From assembly GCA_947504185.1 (NCBI GenBank), contig CANNGJ010000013.1:1-64000 (forward strand): DNA of 64,000 bases. The letters run 5' to 3'. Position numbers and translations under genes: made by a program. Below the pieces are notes generated by a model. It searched no databases. It was not told the origin of the DNA and saw only the letters and a list, made by a program, of their open reading frames with translations. Numbering within the stretch: the first letter of the stretch is position 1; every line of letters begins with the position of its first letter. Below, in pieces: positions 47,034-56,844 of this stretch. This stretch comes from an uncultured Tenacibaculum sp. GTDB lineage: Bacteria > Bacteroidota > Bacteroidia > Flavobacteriales > Flavobacteriaceae.

Positions 47034-47050
47034 AAATAAAAATAACTTTG
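47020..47050 (+). promoter_or_regulatory. hutH promoter
   Basis: TTG (47020-47022), 20 nt, TAACTTTG (47043-47050): the flavobacterial consensus. The outer repeat arm GTTATCAA lies between the two boxes, so a regulator there could compete with or aid polymerase. Confidence 0.6.
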
Positions 47051-47070
47051 TAAAAAATGAAATAAAAGAC

Positions 47071-48558
47071 ATGTTTAAATACGGAATAGATCAATTAACG
47101 GTAGATAAAGTAATTGCCATTGCAGATGGAACTTTAAAAGCGGAGATTACAGCAGAAGCTCAAGAGAAAGTGAATGTATGTAGGAAGAAAGTAGAAGTAA
47201 TGGCAAATTCAGATGCTGCTGTTTACGGAATCAATACAGGATTTGGGCCTTTATGTGATGTGCAAATTACACCAGAGGAGACTAGTAAGTTACAAGAGAA
47301 CTTATTAATTACACATGCAGTAGGGGTAGGAAACCCTATAGATAAGAAACTTTCTAAAATCATGATGATTTGTAAAGTACAGGCATTATGTCAAGGATTT
47401 TCGGGAGTGCGGTTAGAAATGATTAACCGTATAATATATTTCATAGAGAACGATTTATTGCCAGTAGTTCCTGAACAAGGATCCGTTGGTGCTTCAGGAG
47501 ATTTAGCGCCTTTATCGCATCTTTTTTTACCATTATTAGGAGAAGGAGAATTTTGGGTAGGTGATAAAATTGAGCCAGCAAAAGAAGTATTAGCAAAAAA
47601 CAATTTAGAACCATTAGTGTTAGAGGCTAAAGAAGGTTTAGGTTTAATTAACGGAACACAATTTATTCTAGCACATGCTATCTTAGGATTGAAAAAAATG
47701 GAATATCTATTAAACTTAGCTGATGTTGCAGGAGCTATGACTTTAGAAGGCTATTCAGGAAATGTATCGCCATTTAAAGAAGAATTGCATAAAATTCGTC
47801 CATTTAAAGGAAATTTAAAAGTAGCTGAGCGCATGCGAATGTTATTAAAAGATTCTCAAAATGTAGAAGATGCAAGTTTTCCAAGAGTGCAAGATCCGTA
47901 TTCAATTCGTTGTATGCCACAAGTGCATGGAGCTTCAAGAAATGCCTATGCGCATTTAAAAGAATTAGCAGAAATAGAAATGAATTCTGTTACCGATAAT
48001 CCAATTGTATTAAGTGAAACCGAAGCAATATCTGGAGGTAATTTTCATGGCCAACCTTTAGCAATGGCTTTAGACTATGCTTCAATCGCAGCATCTGAAT
48101 TAGGAAATATTGCAGACAGACGTTGTTATTTATTGTTAGAAGGAAAGTATGGGTTGCCTAGGTTACTTACTGAAGCAGGAGGATTAAATTCAGGTTTTAT
48201 GATTCCTCAATACACTACAGCGGCATTGGTGACTGAAAATAAATCATTGTGTTTCCCGCCGTCGGCAGATAGTGTTCCAACATCATTAGGGCAAGAAGAT
48301 CATGTTTCTATGGGAAGTATTTCGGGACGTAAATTCAATCAAATCCTAGGAAATATAGATAAAATATTTGCAATAGAGTTTATGTATGCAGCACAAGCTA
48401 TGGATTTTAGAAGACCAAATACATTTTCACCTATCATAGAAGGTAATTTTAAGTTAATTAGAAATAAAGTAGCTAAATTAGAAGAGGATCGTATACTTAA
48501 AGATGATATTAATACATTGGTGAATATGGTTAAAAATCAAAAGTTTAAAGTAGCTTAA
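47071..48558 (+). CDS. hutH: Histidine ammonia-lyase
   Basis: About 495 residues from the ATG at 47071, which gives the usual length; the ORF-track start at 47002 lies upstream of the promoter and should be dropped. The MIO cofactor triad is ASG in GSVGASGDLAPLSHL near residue 143. YGINTGFGPL, NGTQF and QEDHVSMGS are further family hallmarks. It deaminates histidine to urocanate, the first step of histidine use. It is followed 13 bp later by hutU. Confidence 0.95.
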   Translation: MFKYGIDQLTVDKVIAIADGTLKAEITAEAQEKVNVCRKKVEVMANSDAAVYGINTGFGPLCDVQITPEETSKLQENLLITHAVGVGNPIDKKLSKIMMICKVQALCQGFSGVRLEMINRIIYFIENDLLPVVPEQGSVGASGDLAPLSHLFLPLLGEGEFWVGDKIEPAKEVLAKNNLEPLVLEAKEGLGLINGTQFILAHAILGLKKMEYLLNLADVAGAMTLEGYSGNVSPFKEELHKIRPFKGNLKVAERMRMLLKDSQNVEDASFPRVQDPYSIRCMPQVHGASRNAYAHLKELAEIEMNSVTDNPIVLSETEAISGGNFHGQPLAMALDYASIAASELGNIADRRCYLLLEGKYGLPRLLTEAGGLNSGFMIPQYTTAALVTENKSLCFPPSADSVPTSLGQEDHVSMGSISGRKFNQILGNIDKIFAIEFMYAAQAMDFRRPNTFSPIIEGNFKLIRNKVAKLEEDRILKDDINTLVNMVKNQKFKVA

Positions 48559-48571
48559 AAAAGATAATAAA

Positions 48572-50566
48572 ATGACATTTAAAGAGCAAATAAAACAAGG
48601 TATTCCTAACGAGTTACCAGAAATGCCAGTTTACGATTCCTCGATAAACAGAGCGCCAAAACGTAAAGAAATTTTAACTGCTGAAGAAAAAAAATTAGCG
48701 TTAAAAAATGCACTTCGTTATTTTGATAAAAAACACCACGAAGTTTTATTACCAGAATTTGCTAAGGAATTAGAAGATTACGGTAGAATATATATGTATA
48801 GATTTAGACCAACATATAGAATGTATGCAAGAGATATTGCTGAATATCCAGGTAAATCTGAGCAAGCAAAATCAATTATGTTGATGATTCAGAATAATTT
48901 AGATTATGCAGTAGCGCAACATCCTCATGAATTAATTACCTATGGAGGAAATGGAGCGGTTTTTTCTAATTGGGCACAATATTTATTAACGATGCAATAT
49001 TTATCTGAAATGACAGATAAGCAAACGTTAACCATGTATTCTGGTCATCCAATGGGATTGTTTCCTTCTCATAAAGATGCACCAAGAGTTGTGGTAACAA
49101 ACGGAATGGTAATTCCTAATTATTCGCAGCCAGACGACTGGGAAAGAATGAACGCTTTAGGAGTTTCTCAATACGGTCAAATGACTGCGGGGAGTTATAT
49201 GTACATTGGTCCACAAGGAATTGTACATGGAACAACAATTACCGTTTTAAATGGTTTTCGAAAAATTAAAAAAGAACCTAAAGGAAACTTATTTGTAACT
49301 GCTGGTTTAGGTGGTATGAGTGGAGCGCAACCAAAAGCAGGAAATATTGCAGGTTGTATTACGGTGTGTGCTGAGGTAAATCCGAAGATTACGCAAATTC
49401 GTTTAGAGCAAGGTTGGATTGATGAAAAAATTACTGATTTAGATGAATTAGTTGATCGAGTAAAATCAGCAAAAGAAAACAAAGAAACAGTTTCAATCGC
49501 TTATTTAGGAAACATTGTTGAGGTTTGGGAAAAGTTTGATGAAGCGAATGTGCATATCGATTTAGGATCAGATCAAACATCATTACACAATCCATGGGCT
49601 GGTGGTTACTATCCGGTTGATATTTCGTTTGAAGATGCTAATGAAATGATGGCAAATAAACCTGAATTATTCAAGGAGAAAGTACAAGAAACGTTGCGTC
49701 GTCATGCAAAAGCAATAAACAAGCACACAGCAAAAGGAACGTATTTCTTTGATTATGGAAATGCATTTTTGTTAGAAGCAAGTAGAGCAGGAGCAAATGT
49801 AATGGCAGAGAACCCTACCATTGGTAGAGAGTTTAAATACCCATCTTATGTACAGGATATCATGGGGCCAATGTGTTTTGATTATGGTTTTGGACCATTC
49901 CGTTGGGTTTGTACTTCAGGGGATCCGAAAGATTTAGCTAAAACAGATGCGATTGCTTGTAAAGTATTAGAAAAAATAAAAAAGAACTCACCAGAGGAGA
50001 TTCAGCAACAAATGGCTGATAATATTCAGTGGATTAAAGGAGCGCAAGAAAATAAATTAGTAGTAGGTTCACAAGCACGTATTTTATACGCAGATGCTGA
50101 AGGACGTATGAAAATTGCTGAAGCTTTTAATAAAGCCATTAAAAAAGGTAAAATAGGAAATGTAGTATTAGGACGTGATCATCATGATGTATCTGGAACG
50201 GATTCACCGTATCGTGAAACATCAAATATTTATGATGGTTCTCGTTATACTGCTGATATGGCTATTCATAATGTAATCGGAGATAGTTTTAGAGGAGCTA
50301 CTTGGGTCTCAATCCACAATGGTGGTGGAGTAGGTTGGGGAGAAGTTATTAATGGAGGATTTGGCATGCTTCTTGATGGTTCTAAAGATGCATCAAGACG
50401 CTTAAAATCAATGCTTTTCTGGGATGTGAATAACGGAATTTCACGACGTAGTTGGGCAAGAAATGAAGGAGCAGTATTTGCTATTAAAAGAGCAATGAAA
50501 ACTGAAAAGAAATTAAAAGTAACAGTTCCTAATTTAGTGGATGATGCATTGTTAGATAATGTATAA
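48572..50566 (+). CDS. hutU: Urocanate hydratase
   Basis: A 664-residue NAD-dependent enzyme hydrating urocanate to imidazolone propionate. YSGHPMGLFPSH, ITAGSYMYIGPQGIVHG, GLGGMSGAQPKAG and GRDHHDVSGTDSPYRETS are urocanase signatures, with GGVGWGE near the end. It is about 100 residues longer than the Pseudomonas enzyme, like other Bacteroidota urocanases. It is the second gene of the hut unit. hutI and hutG are not next to it. Confidence 0.95.
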   Translation: MTFKEQIKQGIPNELPEMPVYDSSINRAPKRKEILTAEEKKLALKNALRYFDKKHHEVLLPEFAKELEDYGRIYMYRFRPTYRMYARDIAEYPGKSEQAKSIMLMIQNNLDYAVAQHPHELITYGGNGAVFSNWAQYLLTMQYLSEMTDKQTLTMYSGHPMGLFPSHKDAPRVVVTNGMVIPNYSQPDDWERMNALGVSQYGQMTAGSYMYIGPQGIVHGTTITVLNGFRKIKKEPKGNLFVTAGLGGMSGAQPKAGNIAGCITVCAEVNPKITQIRLEQGWIDEKITDLDELVDRVKSAKENKETVSIAYLGNIVEVWEKFDEANVHIDLGSDQTSLHNPWAGGYYPVDISFEDANEMMANKPELFKEKVQETLRRHAKAINKHTAKGTYFFDYGNAFLLEASRAGANVMAENPTIGREFKYPSYVQDIMGPMCFDYGFGPFRWVCTSGDPKDLAKTDAIACKVLEKIKKNSPEEIQQQMADNIQWIKGAQENKLVVGSQARILYADAEGRMKIAEAFNKAIKKGKIGNVVLGRDHHDVSGTDSPYRETSNIYDGSRYTADMAIHNVIGDSFRGATWVSIHNGGGVGWGEVINGGFGMLLDGSKDASRRLKSMLFWDVNNGISRRSWARNEGAVFAIKRAMKTEKKLKVTVPNLVDDALLDNV

Positions 50567-50577
50567 ACCCTAAGAAA

Positions 50578-51123
50578 ATGAAAATAACGAAATTACTTTT
50601 TTTACCAATTATTACTTTGTTGATGATTTCTTGTAGCTCTATACGAGTGGCAACAGATTATGATACAAAAGCAGATTTTAATCAATACAAAACATTTGCG
50701 TTTTACAAAACGGGAATAGATAAGGCATCTATTTCTGATTTAGATAAAAAACGAATTATGCGTGCTGTTGAATCTGAATTATTAGCAAAAGGAATGACAA
50801 AATCATCTACGCCAGATGTATTGGTTAGTCTTTTTACAAAGAGTAGAGAACGAGTTAATATTACCGATAACAATTGGGGATATGGTTATGGTTGGGGCTG
50901 GAATCCATGGATGTGGAACGGAGCTAATCGTTTAAATGTAAACCAATATACTGAAGGTACTTTGTTTATAGATATTCTAGATGCTAAAAAGAAAGAATTA
51001 GTATGGCAAGGAATTGGTACTGGAGCTTTAAAAATGAGTAATGTAGAGAAAAGAGAAGCTCGTATAAAAGAATTTGTTGGAGAAATAATGTCGAAATACC
51101 CTCCAGGAAGCGAGAAAAAGTAA
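50578..51123 (+). CDS. DUF4136 lipoprotein
   Basis: A 181-residue lipoprotein with lipobox MISC after a short hydrophobic signal. VATDYDTKADFNQYKTFAFYK and PDVLVSLFTKSRERV are typical of DUF4136 proteins, and the GWGWNPWMWNG stretch is an unusual Trp/Gly-rich loop. Their role is unknown. It starts 11 bp after hutU and may be a read-through passenger of the hut operon. A terminator follows. Confidence 0.8.
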   Translation: MKITKLLFLPIITLLMISCSSIRVATDYDTKADFNQYKTFAFYKTGIDKASISDLDKKRIMRAVESELLAKGMTKSSTPDVLVSLFTKSRERVNITDNNWGYGYGWGWNPWMWNGANRLNVNQYTEGTLFIDILDAKKKELVWQGIGTGALKMSNVEKREARIKEFVGEIMSKYPPGSEKK

Positions 51124-51146
51124 TTTTAAAGAATATTTAGATTATA

Positions 51147-51183
51147 AAAAAACGTCAAGCTAATTTTAAGCTTGACGTTTTTT
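51147..51183 (+). terminator. Terminator after the DUF4136 gene
   Basis: AAAAAACGTCAAGCT and AGCTTGACGTTTTTT form a 15-bp perfect stem with a 7-nt loop and T-run, 23 nt after the DUF4136 stop. Confidence 0.85.
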
Positions 51184-51269
51184 ATTAAAAAATGTTAAAA
51201 AAAATGTAACGAATTGCTTTTTTTTTCATCTGATAGTCAATTAATAAAATCAACAAAAATCAAAATACT

Positions 51270-52157
51270 ATGAGATTAGTTATAGAAAATTTAACTAAAA
51301 CCTATAAAAATGGTGTAAGAGCTATTGATAATTTAAATTTAGAAATAGGAACAGGAATGTTTGGGTTATTAGGACCTAACGGAGCAGGGAAATCATCTTT
51401 AATGAGAACGATTGCAACATTGCAAAGTCCAGATAGCGGTTCTATTACTTTTGATGGAATTAACGTACTAGAAAACCCAATGGAGTTTAGAAAAATTTTA
51501 GGATACTTACCACAATCATTTGGTGTATACCCTAAGATGTCAGCAGAAGAGTTGTTAGATTATTTTGCAACTTTAAAAGGAGTAAGTTCAAAAGATGACC
51601 GCCAAAAATTAGTAAAAGAAGTACTTGAAATTACAAATTTATATGAGGTTCGTAAAAAATATGTAGCAGGCTATTCTGGAGGAATGAAACAACGTTTCGG
51701 AATTGCTCAATTACTTTTAAATAATCCTAAATTAATTATTGTTGATGAGCCTACAGCAGGTTTAGATCCAGCAGAGCGCCATCGTTTTTTAAATGTATTA
51801 CGTGAGGTAGGAACAAATTCAACAGTTATATTTTCAACTCATATTGTAGAAGATGTGAAAGAGTTGTGTAATGAAATGGCAATTTTAAATGGAGGAAAAA
51901 TTTTAAAGCATACAACTCCAATAGAAGCAACAGAAGAAGTTAAAGGTCATATTTGGACCAAGAAAATTGATCGAGATGATTTAGAGAGTATGGAAGCAAC
52001 ATACAATGTATTGTCTTCAAATTACAATCAAGATAATTCGTTAAATATTAGAGTATATGCTCAAGAGAAACCAGCAGAAGACTTTGTAGTTACAGAGCCG
52101 CAGTTAGACGATGTGTATTTTATTGCTTTAAAACAAGATGAACCAGCAACGGTTTAA
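51270..52157 (+). CDS. ABC transporter ATP-binding protein, partner of the permease/M1 fusion
   Basis: A 295-residue ABC ATPase. Walker A is GPNGAGKSSLMR near residue 36, signature YSGGMKQRFGIAQ near 140, Walker B LIIVDEPTAGLDP. The long C-terminal extension after residue 220 is usual for this export-type class. It lies 38 bp before the fusion gene, so the two form one operon and one complex. Substrate is unknown. Confidence 0.9.
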   Translation: MRLVIENLTKTYKNGVRAIDNLNLEIGTGMFGLLGPNGAGKSSLMRTIATLQSPDSGSITFDGINVLENPMEFRKILGYLPQSFGVYPKMSAEELLDYFATLKGVSSKDDRQKLVKEVLEITNLYEVRKKYVAGYSGGMKQRFGIAQLLLNNPKLIIVDEPTAGLDPAERHRFLNVLREVGTNSTVIFSTHIVEDVKELCNEMAILNGGKILKHTTPIEATEEVKGHIWTKKIDRDDLESMEATYNVLSSNYNQDNSLNIRVYAQEKPAEDFVVTEPQLDDVYFIALKQDEPATV

Positions 52158-52195
52158 TCAGTTTTAAAAAAAATTAACTTAAAAAAATAAAACAC

Positions 52196-55100
52196 ATGTT
52201 TTCAACAATATTTAATCACGAATTAAAATACTGGTTTAAGAAACCATCATTTTATGTTTTTATGGCAATATTTTTTGTATTGGCCTTATTATTTTCAGCA
52301 AGTTCAGCAGGTTTTTTTGACTTCTTAACAACAAGTACAGGTTCTTCACGAATTGTAAATTCACCAATAGGAGTTAACGGAATGTTTAGTGGCTTAGCTT
52401 TAATAACTTACTTTTTCTTTCCGTCTATAATAGGAGTTTCTATTTATAGAGATTATAAAAGTAATATGCACTCTATTTTGTATTCATATCCATTTACAAA
52501 AGCAAATTATTTATTAGCAAAGTTTTTTAGCTCATTAATAATGGTGTCACTAATTATTTTAGTAATTGGAATCGGAATTTTTATTGGATATAGATTACCT
52601 GGAACTAACTCAGAAATTGTAGGAGGTTTTAATATCATGGTATATATTCATAGCTATGTAGTGTATTTATTGCCAAATATATTATTATTCGGAGCTATTG
52701 TTTTTGGTGTAGTAACTTTTACAAGAAATATAGCAGCAGGTTTTATAGCTGTATTATTATTAATATTTATTCAAGGATTAGCAGATGGAATGTTAGCGAA
52801 TCCAGATAATAGATTTTGGTCAGCATTATTTGACCCATTCGGAGGACAAGCTGCAAGTTATTATACGCGTTATTGGACAGTAGCAGAAAAAAATGAATTA
52901 CTATTGCCAGTTAAAGGAGTAATATTATATAACAGGTTATTGTGGTTAGGGATAGCATTTTCAATATTTGCTTTGGTATATAAATTTTTCTCATTCAGTC
53001 AAAATGCAATCTCGTTTAGTTTTAAGAAAGAAAAAGGGGAGCGTATGATCAAAAGTAACTTTGGAGGGATAACAAGAGTTAACCTGCCTAAAGTGAAGTA
53101 CGATTTTTCTTTTTGGCAAAATTTAAAAACTTCATGGAAACTGTCAAATATAGATTTTAAGTACATTGTAAAAAGCTGGCCATTTATAAGTATTTTATTA
53201 GTAGGGTTAATTTTTTTATTACTTTTTGCAATTACTTCTACCCAATATATGGGGACAAAAACTTACCCAACAACAGCAAAAATGCTGTCTTTACCAGGAG
53301 GAACATTCGCATTATTTATTAATATTCTTACTTTTTTATATGCAGGAATGTTAATTCATAGAGCTAAAATAGCTAGTACGAATCATATTGTAGAAGCGAC
53401 ACCAATCCCTAACTGGACATTATGGTTATCTAAGTTATTGGCATTATTAAAAATGCAAATAGTATTACTGTTTGTAATTATGGTAGCAGGAGTATTATTC
53501 CAAATTTATAACGGATACTATGATTTTGAAATAGGACATTATTTATTTGAATTATATGGGTTAAACTTTATTCATTATGCAATATGGGCATTGTTAGCTT
53601 TATTTATACAAACCTTGGTAGGGAATGCATATTTAGGATTATTCATTTTGTTACTATTAAATATAGGATTACCATTTTTACGATTTGCAGGAATAGAACA
53701 AGCCATTTTTAAATATAACCAAGGACCAAACTTTAGATACTCTGATTTAGATGGATACGGAGCTACCTTAGCAAGGTATTTTACTTATAAAACATATTGG
53801 TTCTTAGGAGGATTAGTACTGTTAGTATTAACAGGGCTATTTTGGACTAGAGGAATTACAAATTCATTTGCAGAAAGAATTTCAATAGCTAAATCTAGGT
53901 TTAAAGGAAAAACAGTTATTGCATTCTCAGTATTTTTAATAGGGTTTTTAGCTCTTGGAGCTCGAATATATTATGAAAATAATATTTTAAATGAAAGAAG
54001 GTCTTCAAAAGAAAGAGAGTTAGGACAAGTAGAGTGGGAAAAAAAATATAAAAAGTTCCAAGGAAAAGCACAACCGAGAATTGTAGCAGTAAATGTTGAT
54101 CTGAACCTCTTTCCAAAGAAAAGAGATTTTAATGCAACAGGAGTGTATAAAATGATTAATAAAACAGAAGAGACTATAGATAGTATTTTCTTAAACCATA
54201 ATCAATATCCAAGTACTTTTGAATTTAGTAAAACAAATACTTTAGTGTTAGAAGATACAATTCAAAACTTTGATATATATCAGTTAAAAGAACCACTTCA
54301 GCCAGGTGATAGTTTAACGTTAACATTTACGGTAAAAAACAAACCAAATACGTTTATAAAAAGTCACTCTCCAGTTAGAGAAAACGGAACGTTTATAAAT
54401 AGCTTTCAGTTATTCCCATCATTAGGATATTCAGATGGAAGTGAATTAAAAGATGATAAAACACGTGAAAAATACGGTTTAGAAAAAAATGAATTAAAAT
54501 CACATCCTTCGGATAGTACAGCTTTAGGGAATACTTATATTTCTGGAGATTCAGATTGGATAGATTTTGAAACAACTGTAAGTACTTCAGAAGATCAAAT
54601 AGCTATTGCTCCAGGGTACCTACAAAAAGAATGGGTAAAAGACGGAAGAAGGTACTTTCATTATAAAATGGATAGTAAGATTCTGAATTTTTATGCATAT
54701 AATTCAGGAAGATATGAAGTAAAAAGAGATAAGTGGAATGATGTAAACTTAGAAATTTACTACAAAAAAGGACACGAGTATAATCTAGATAGAATGATGA
54801 AAGGAATGAAAGCATCATTAGATTATAATACTAAAAACTTTAGCCCATATCAGCACAAACAAGTACGTATAATAGAATTTCCTCATGGAAACTTTGCCCA
54901 ATCATTTCCAAATACAATTCCATTTTCAGAAAATGTAGGTTTTATAGCAGATATAGATGATACTGATGAAGGAGGAGTAGATTACGGATTTGCAATAACA
55001 GTACACGAATTAGCACATCAATGGTGGGCACATCAAGTAATAGGTGCAGATGTGCAAGGAGCTACAATGTTATCAGAAAGTCCATCAGAATATGTAGCAC

Positions 55101-55846
55101 TAAAAGTGTTAGAACATCAACATGGAAAAAGTAAAATGCGTAAGTTTTTAAAGAAAGCATTAGATGGTTATTTGGCAAATCGTTCTATGGAGCGAAAAAG
55201 AGAAAAACCATTAATGTATAATGACGGACAAGGCTATATTCGTTATGAAAAAGGCTCATTAGTATTTTATGCACTAAGTGACTATATTGGTGAAGACAAG
55301 TTGAATGGAGCCTTAAAAAAGTATGTAGAAAAGGTGAAGTTTCAAGAAGCTCCTTATACTACGACTATTGATATGATGGATCATATTAGAGAAGTAACAC
55401 CAGATAGTTTGCAGTATGTTTTAAAAGACATGTTTGAAACCATTACCTTATATAGAAATAGAATTGTAGATGTTTCTTCGACGGAATTAGATAATGGAAA
55501 ATATAAAGTAGATATAGAGTTTAACGTAAGTAAGTATAGAAATAATGATAAAGGAAAACGTTATTATGGAGAGAAAGCAGGTGATACTATAAGTTATAAA
55601 ACAGATAAAATGAAGAAACCTATTTTATCAGTTCCATTGGCAGATTATATTGATGTTGGAATTTTTGGAGAAGAAGAAATTGATGGTGTTAAAAAAGAAG
55701 TTGAACTTTATTTAAAGAAACATAAAATTACTCAAATCAATAATAAAATATCTTTAATAGTAGATAAAAAACCAGTAGAAGTAGGGGTTGACCCTTATAA
55801 TAAGTTGATAGATACAAAATCTGATGATAATAGACGGAAGTTGTAA
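52196..55846 (+). CDS. ABC permease fused to an M1 family aminopeptidase
   Basis: A 1216-residue membrane protein. Residues 1-570 are ABC-2-like permease helices (two six-helix sets with FSTIFNHELKYWFKKPSFYVFMAIFF at the start and ISILLVGLIFLLLFAI in the middle). Residues ~620-1190 form a periplasmic M1 peptidase with HELAHQWWAHQVIG near residue 937 and the second Glu in ESPSEYVALKVLE about 20 residues later. This fusion is known in Bacteroidota. It suggests transport and cleavage of a peptide at one place. The 38-bp gap links it to the ATPase. No GAMEN-type motif is obvious, so activity needs testing. Confidence 0.9.
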   Translation: MFSTIFNHELKYWFKKPSFYVFMAIFFVLALLFSASSAGFFDFLTTSTGSSRIVNSPIGVNGMFSGLALITYFFFPSIIGVSIYRDYKSNMHSILYSYPFTKANYLLAKFFSSLIMVSLIILVIGIGIFIGYRLPGTNSEIVGGFNIMVYIHSYVVYLLPNILLFGAIVFGVVTFTRNIAAGFIAVLLLIFIQGLADGMLANPDNRFWSALFDPFGGQAASYYTRYWTVAEKNELLLPVKGVILYNRLLWLGIAFSIFALVYKFFSFSQNAISFSFKKEKGERMIKSNFGGITRVNLPKVKYDFSFWQNLKTSWKLSNIDFKYIVKSWPFISILLVGLIFLLLFAITSTQYMGTKTYPTTAKMLSLPGGTFALFINILTFLYAGMLIHRAKIASTNHIVEATPIPNWTLWLSKLLALLKMQIVLLFVIMVAGVLFQIYNGYYDFEIGHYLFELYGLNFIHYAIWALLALFIQTLVGNAYLGLFILLLLNIGLPFLRFAGIEQAIFKYNQGPNFRYSDLDGYGATLARYFTYKTYWFLGGLVLLVLTGLFWTRGITNSFAERISIAKSRFKGKTVIAFSVFLIGFLALGARIYYENNILNERRSSKERELGQVEWEKKYKKFQGKAQPRIVAVNVDLNLFPKKRDFNATGVYKMINKTEETIDSIFLNHNQYPSTFEFSKTNTLVLEDTIQNFDIYQLKEPLQPGDSLTLTFTVKNKPNTFIKSHSPVRENGTFINSFQLFPSLGYSDGSELKDDKTREKYGLEKNELKSHPSDSTALGNTYISGDSDWIDFETTVSTSEDQIAIAPGYLQKEWVKDGRRYFHYKMDSKILNFYAYNSGRYEVKRDKWNDVNLEIYYKKGHEYNLDRMMKGMKASLDYNTKNFSPYQHKQVRIIEFPHGNFAQSFPNTIPFSENVGFIADIDDTDEGGVDYGFAITVHELAHQWWAHQVIGADVQGATMLSESPSEYVALKVLEHQHGKSKMRKFLKKALDGYLANRSMERKREKPLMYNDGQGYIRYEKGSLVFYALSDYIGEDKLNGALKKYVEKVKFQEAPYTTTIDMMDHIREVTPDSLQYVLKDMFETITLYRNRIVDVSSTELDNGKYKVDIEFNVSKYRNNDKGKRYYGEKAGDTISYKTDKMKKPILSVPLADYIDVGIFGEEEIDGVKKEVELYLKKHKITQINNKISLIVDKKPVEVGVDPYNKLIDTKSDDNRRKL

Positions 55847-55864
55847 TCAATAGAGTTAAAAAAG

Positions 55865-55893
55865 AAAGACTGTCAATTTTGGCAGTCTTTTTG
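55865..55893 (+). terminator. Terminator of the ABC/M1 gene
   Basis: AAAGACTG and CAGTCTTT form a stem extended by a weak G-U step, followed by TTTTTG, 18 nt after the ABC/M1 stop. Confidence 0.7.
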
Positions 55894-55906
55894 TATTTAA
55901 AAAGAA

Positions 55907-55914
55907 TACTTTTG
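55907..55914 (+). promoter_or_regulatory. -7 element (TAnnTTTG) of the DUF5522 gene
   Basis: TACTTTTG ends 5 nt before the ATG at 55920, so a near-leaderless message is expected. The nearest TTG upstream (55891) is too close (13 nt) to be a normal -33 box. Confidence 0.4.
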
Positions 55915-55919
55915 CAGTT

Positions 55920-56084
55920 ATGTATAACAAAAGAGTAGAGCTAACAGAAGAAGATTATTATATAAACGAGCAAGGCTATAAAGTTTTTATAGAAAAATTT
56001 CATTTAAAAAGAGGATACTGTTGTAAAAGTGGTTGTAAGCATTGCCCTTATGGATATGATAAAAAAACAGATAGTTTTAAATAA
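55920..56084 (+). CDS. DUF5522 small Cys-rich protein, 54 aa
   Basis: Too short for the ORF track. From ATG at 55920, 54 residues ending in TAA. The C-terminal half has FHLKRGYCCKSGCKHCPYGY: CC, then CxxC, with HLKRGYCC being the hallmark of DUF5522. Four Cys plus the His suggest a zinc-binding knuckle or a metal-related role, but the family has no known function. It lies between the ABC/M1 gene and the DUF4197 gene. Confidence 0.8.
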   Translation: MYNKRVELTEEDYYINEQGYKVFIEKFHLKRGYCCKSGCKHCPYGYDKKTDSFK

Positions 56085-56133
56085 TGTGACAATTATTAAT
56101 TAATTGTTTCTAAAAAGTATAAATCAAACAAAA

Positions 56134-56844
56134 ATGAAAAAAATTATAGCATTAGCATTTGTAGTTATGTTAACTGGATGTGCTGAATTACAAAAAGTAG
56201 TAAATCAATTACCAACAACAGGTGGAGTTTTAACTCAAGATCAAATAGGTGGAGGTTTGCGTCAAGCATTAGATAACGGAATTCAACACCAAGTAACTAA
56301 ATTAACATCTAAAGACGGTTTTTATCGCAACGAATTAGTAAAAATATTATTACCAAAAGAATTACAAACGGTTGATAAAGGTTTACGTAAAATAGGCTTA
56401 AGTAATTTAGCTGATGAAGGAATTAAAGTACTAAACAGAGCTGCAGAAGATGCTGTGAAAACTGCTACACCAATTTTTGTAAATGCAGTAAAAGATATTA
56501 CTTTTACTGATGCTAAAAACATTTTATTAGGAGAACAAAATGCAGCTACTTCTTACTTAGAAGGAAAAACATCGCAAGCATTATACAACCAATTCAATCC
56601 AGTAATTGAAAAGTCGTTTGCCAAAGTAGGAGCTGATCAAATATGGTCTAACCTAATTAATAAATACAATAGTATTCCTTTTGTAAATAAAGTAAACCCA
56701 AATTTAACCGATTATGTAACAACCCAAGCATTAGATGGTGTTTTTACAATGATCGCTGTTGAAGAAAAAGGAATTCGTGAAAAAGTAGGTTTAAGAAATA
56801 CTGATTTATTACGTAGAGTTTTTGCGTTGCAAGATGGTAGGTAA
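56134..56844 (+). CDS. DUF4197 lipoprotein
   Basis: About 236 residues from the ATG at 56134; this start gives a proper lipobox (VVMLTGCAE) and drops ten unlikely residues of the ORF-track start. The body is helical and matches DUF4197 (GLRQALDNGIQHQVTKLTSKDGFYRN, LLPKELQTVDKGLRKIGLSNLAD, TDYVTTQALDGVFTMIAVEEKGIR). Function unknown. It is convergent with the LytTR gene, and the two stops are directly adjacent (56844 and 56845). Confidence 0.85.
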   Translation: MKKIIALAFVVMLTGCAELQKVVNQLPTTGGVLTQDQIGGGLRQALDNGIQHQVTKLTSKDGFYRNELVKILLPKELQTVDKGLRKIGLSNLADEGIKVLNRAAEDAVKTATPIFVNAVKDITFTDAKNILLGEQNAATSYLEGKTSQALYNQFNPVIEKSFAKVGADQIWSNLINKYNSIPFVNKVNPNLTDYVTTQALDGVFTMIAVEEKGIREKVGLRNTDLLRRVFALQDGR

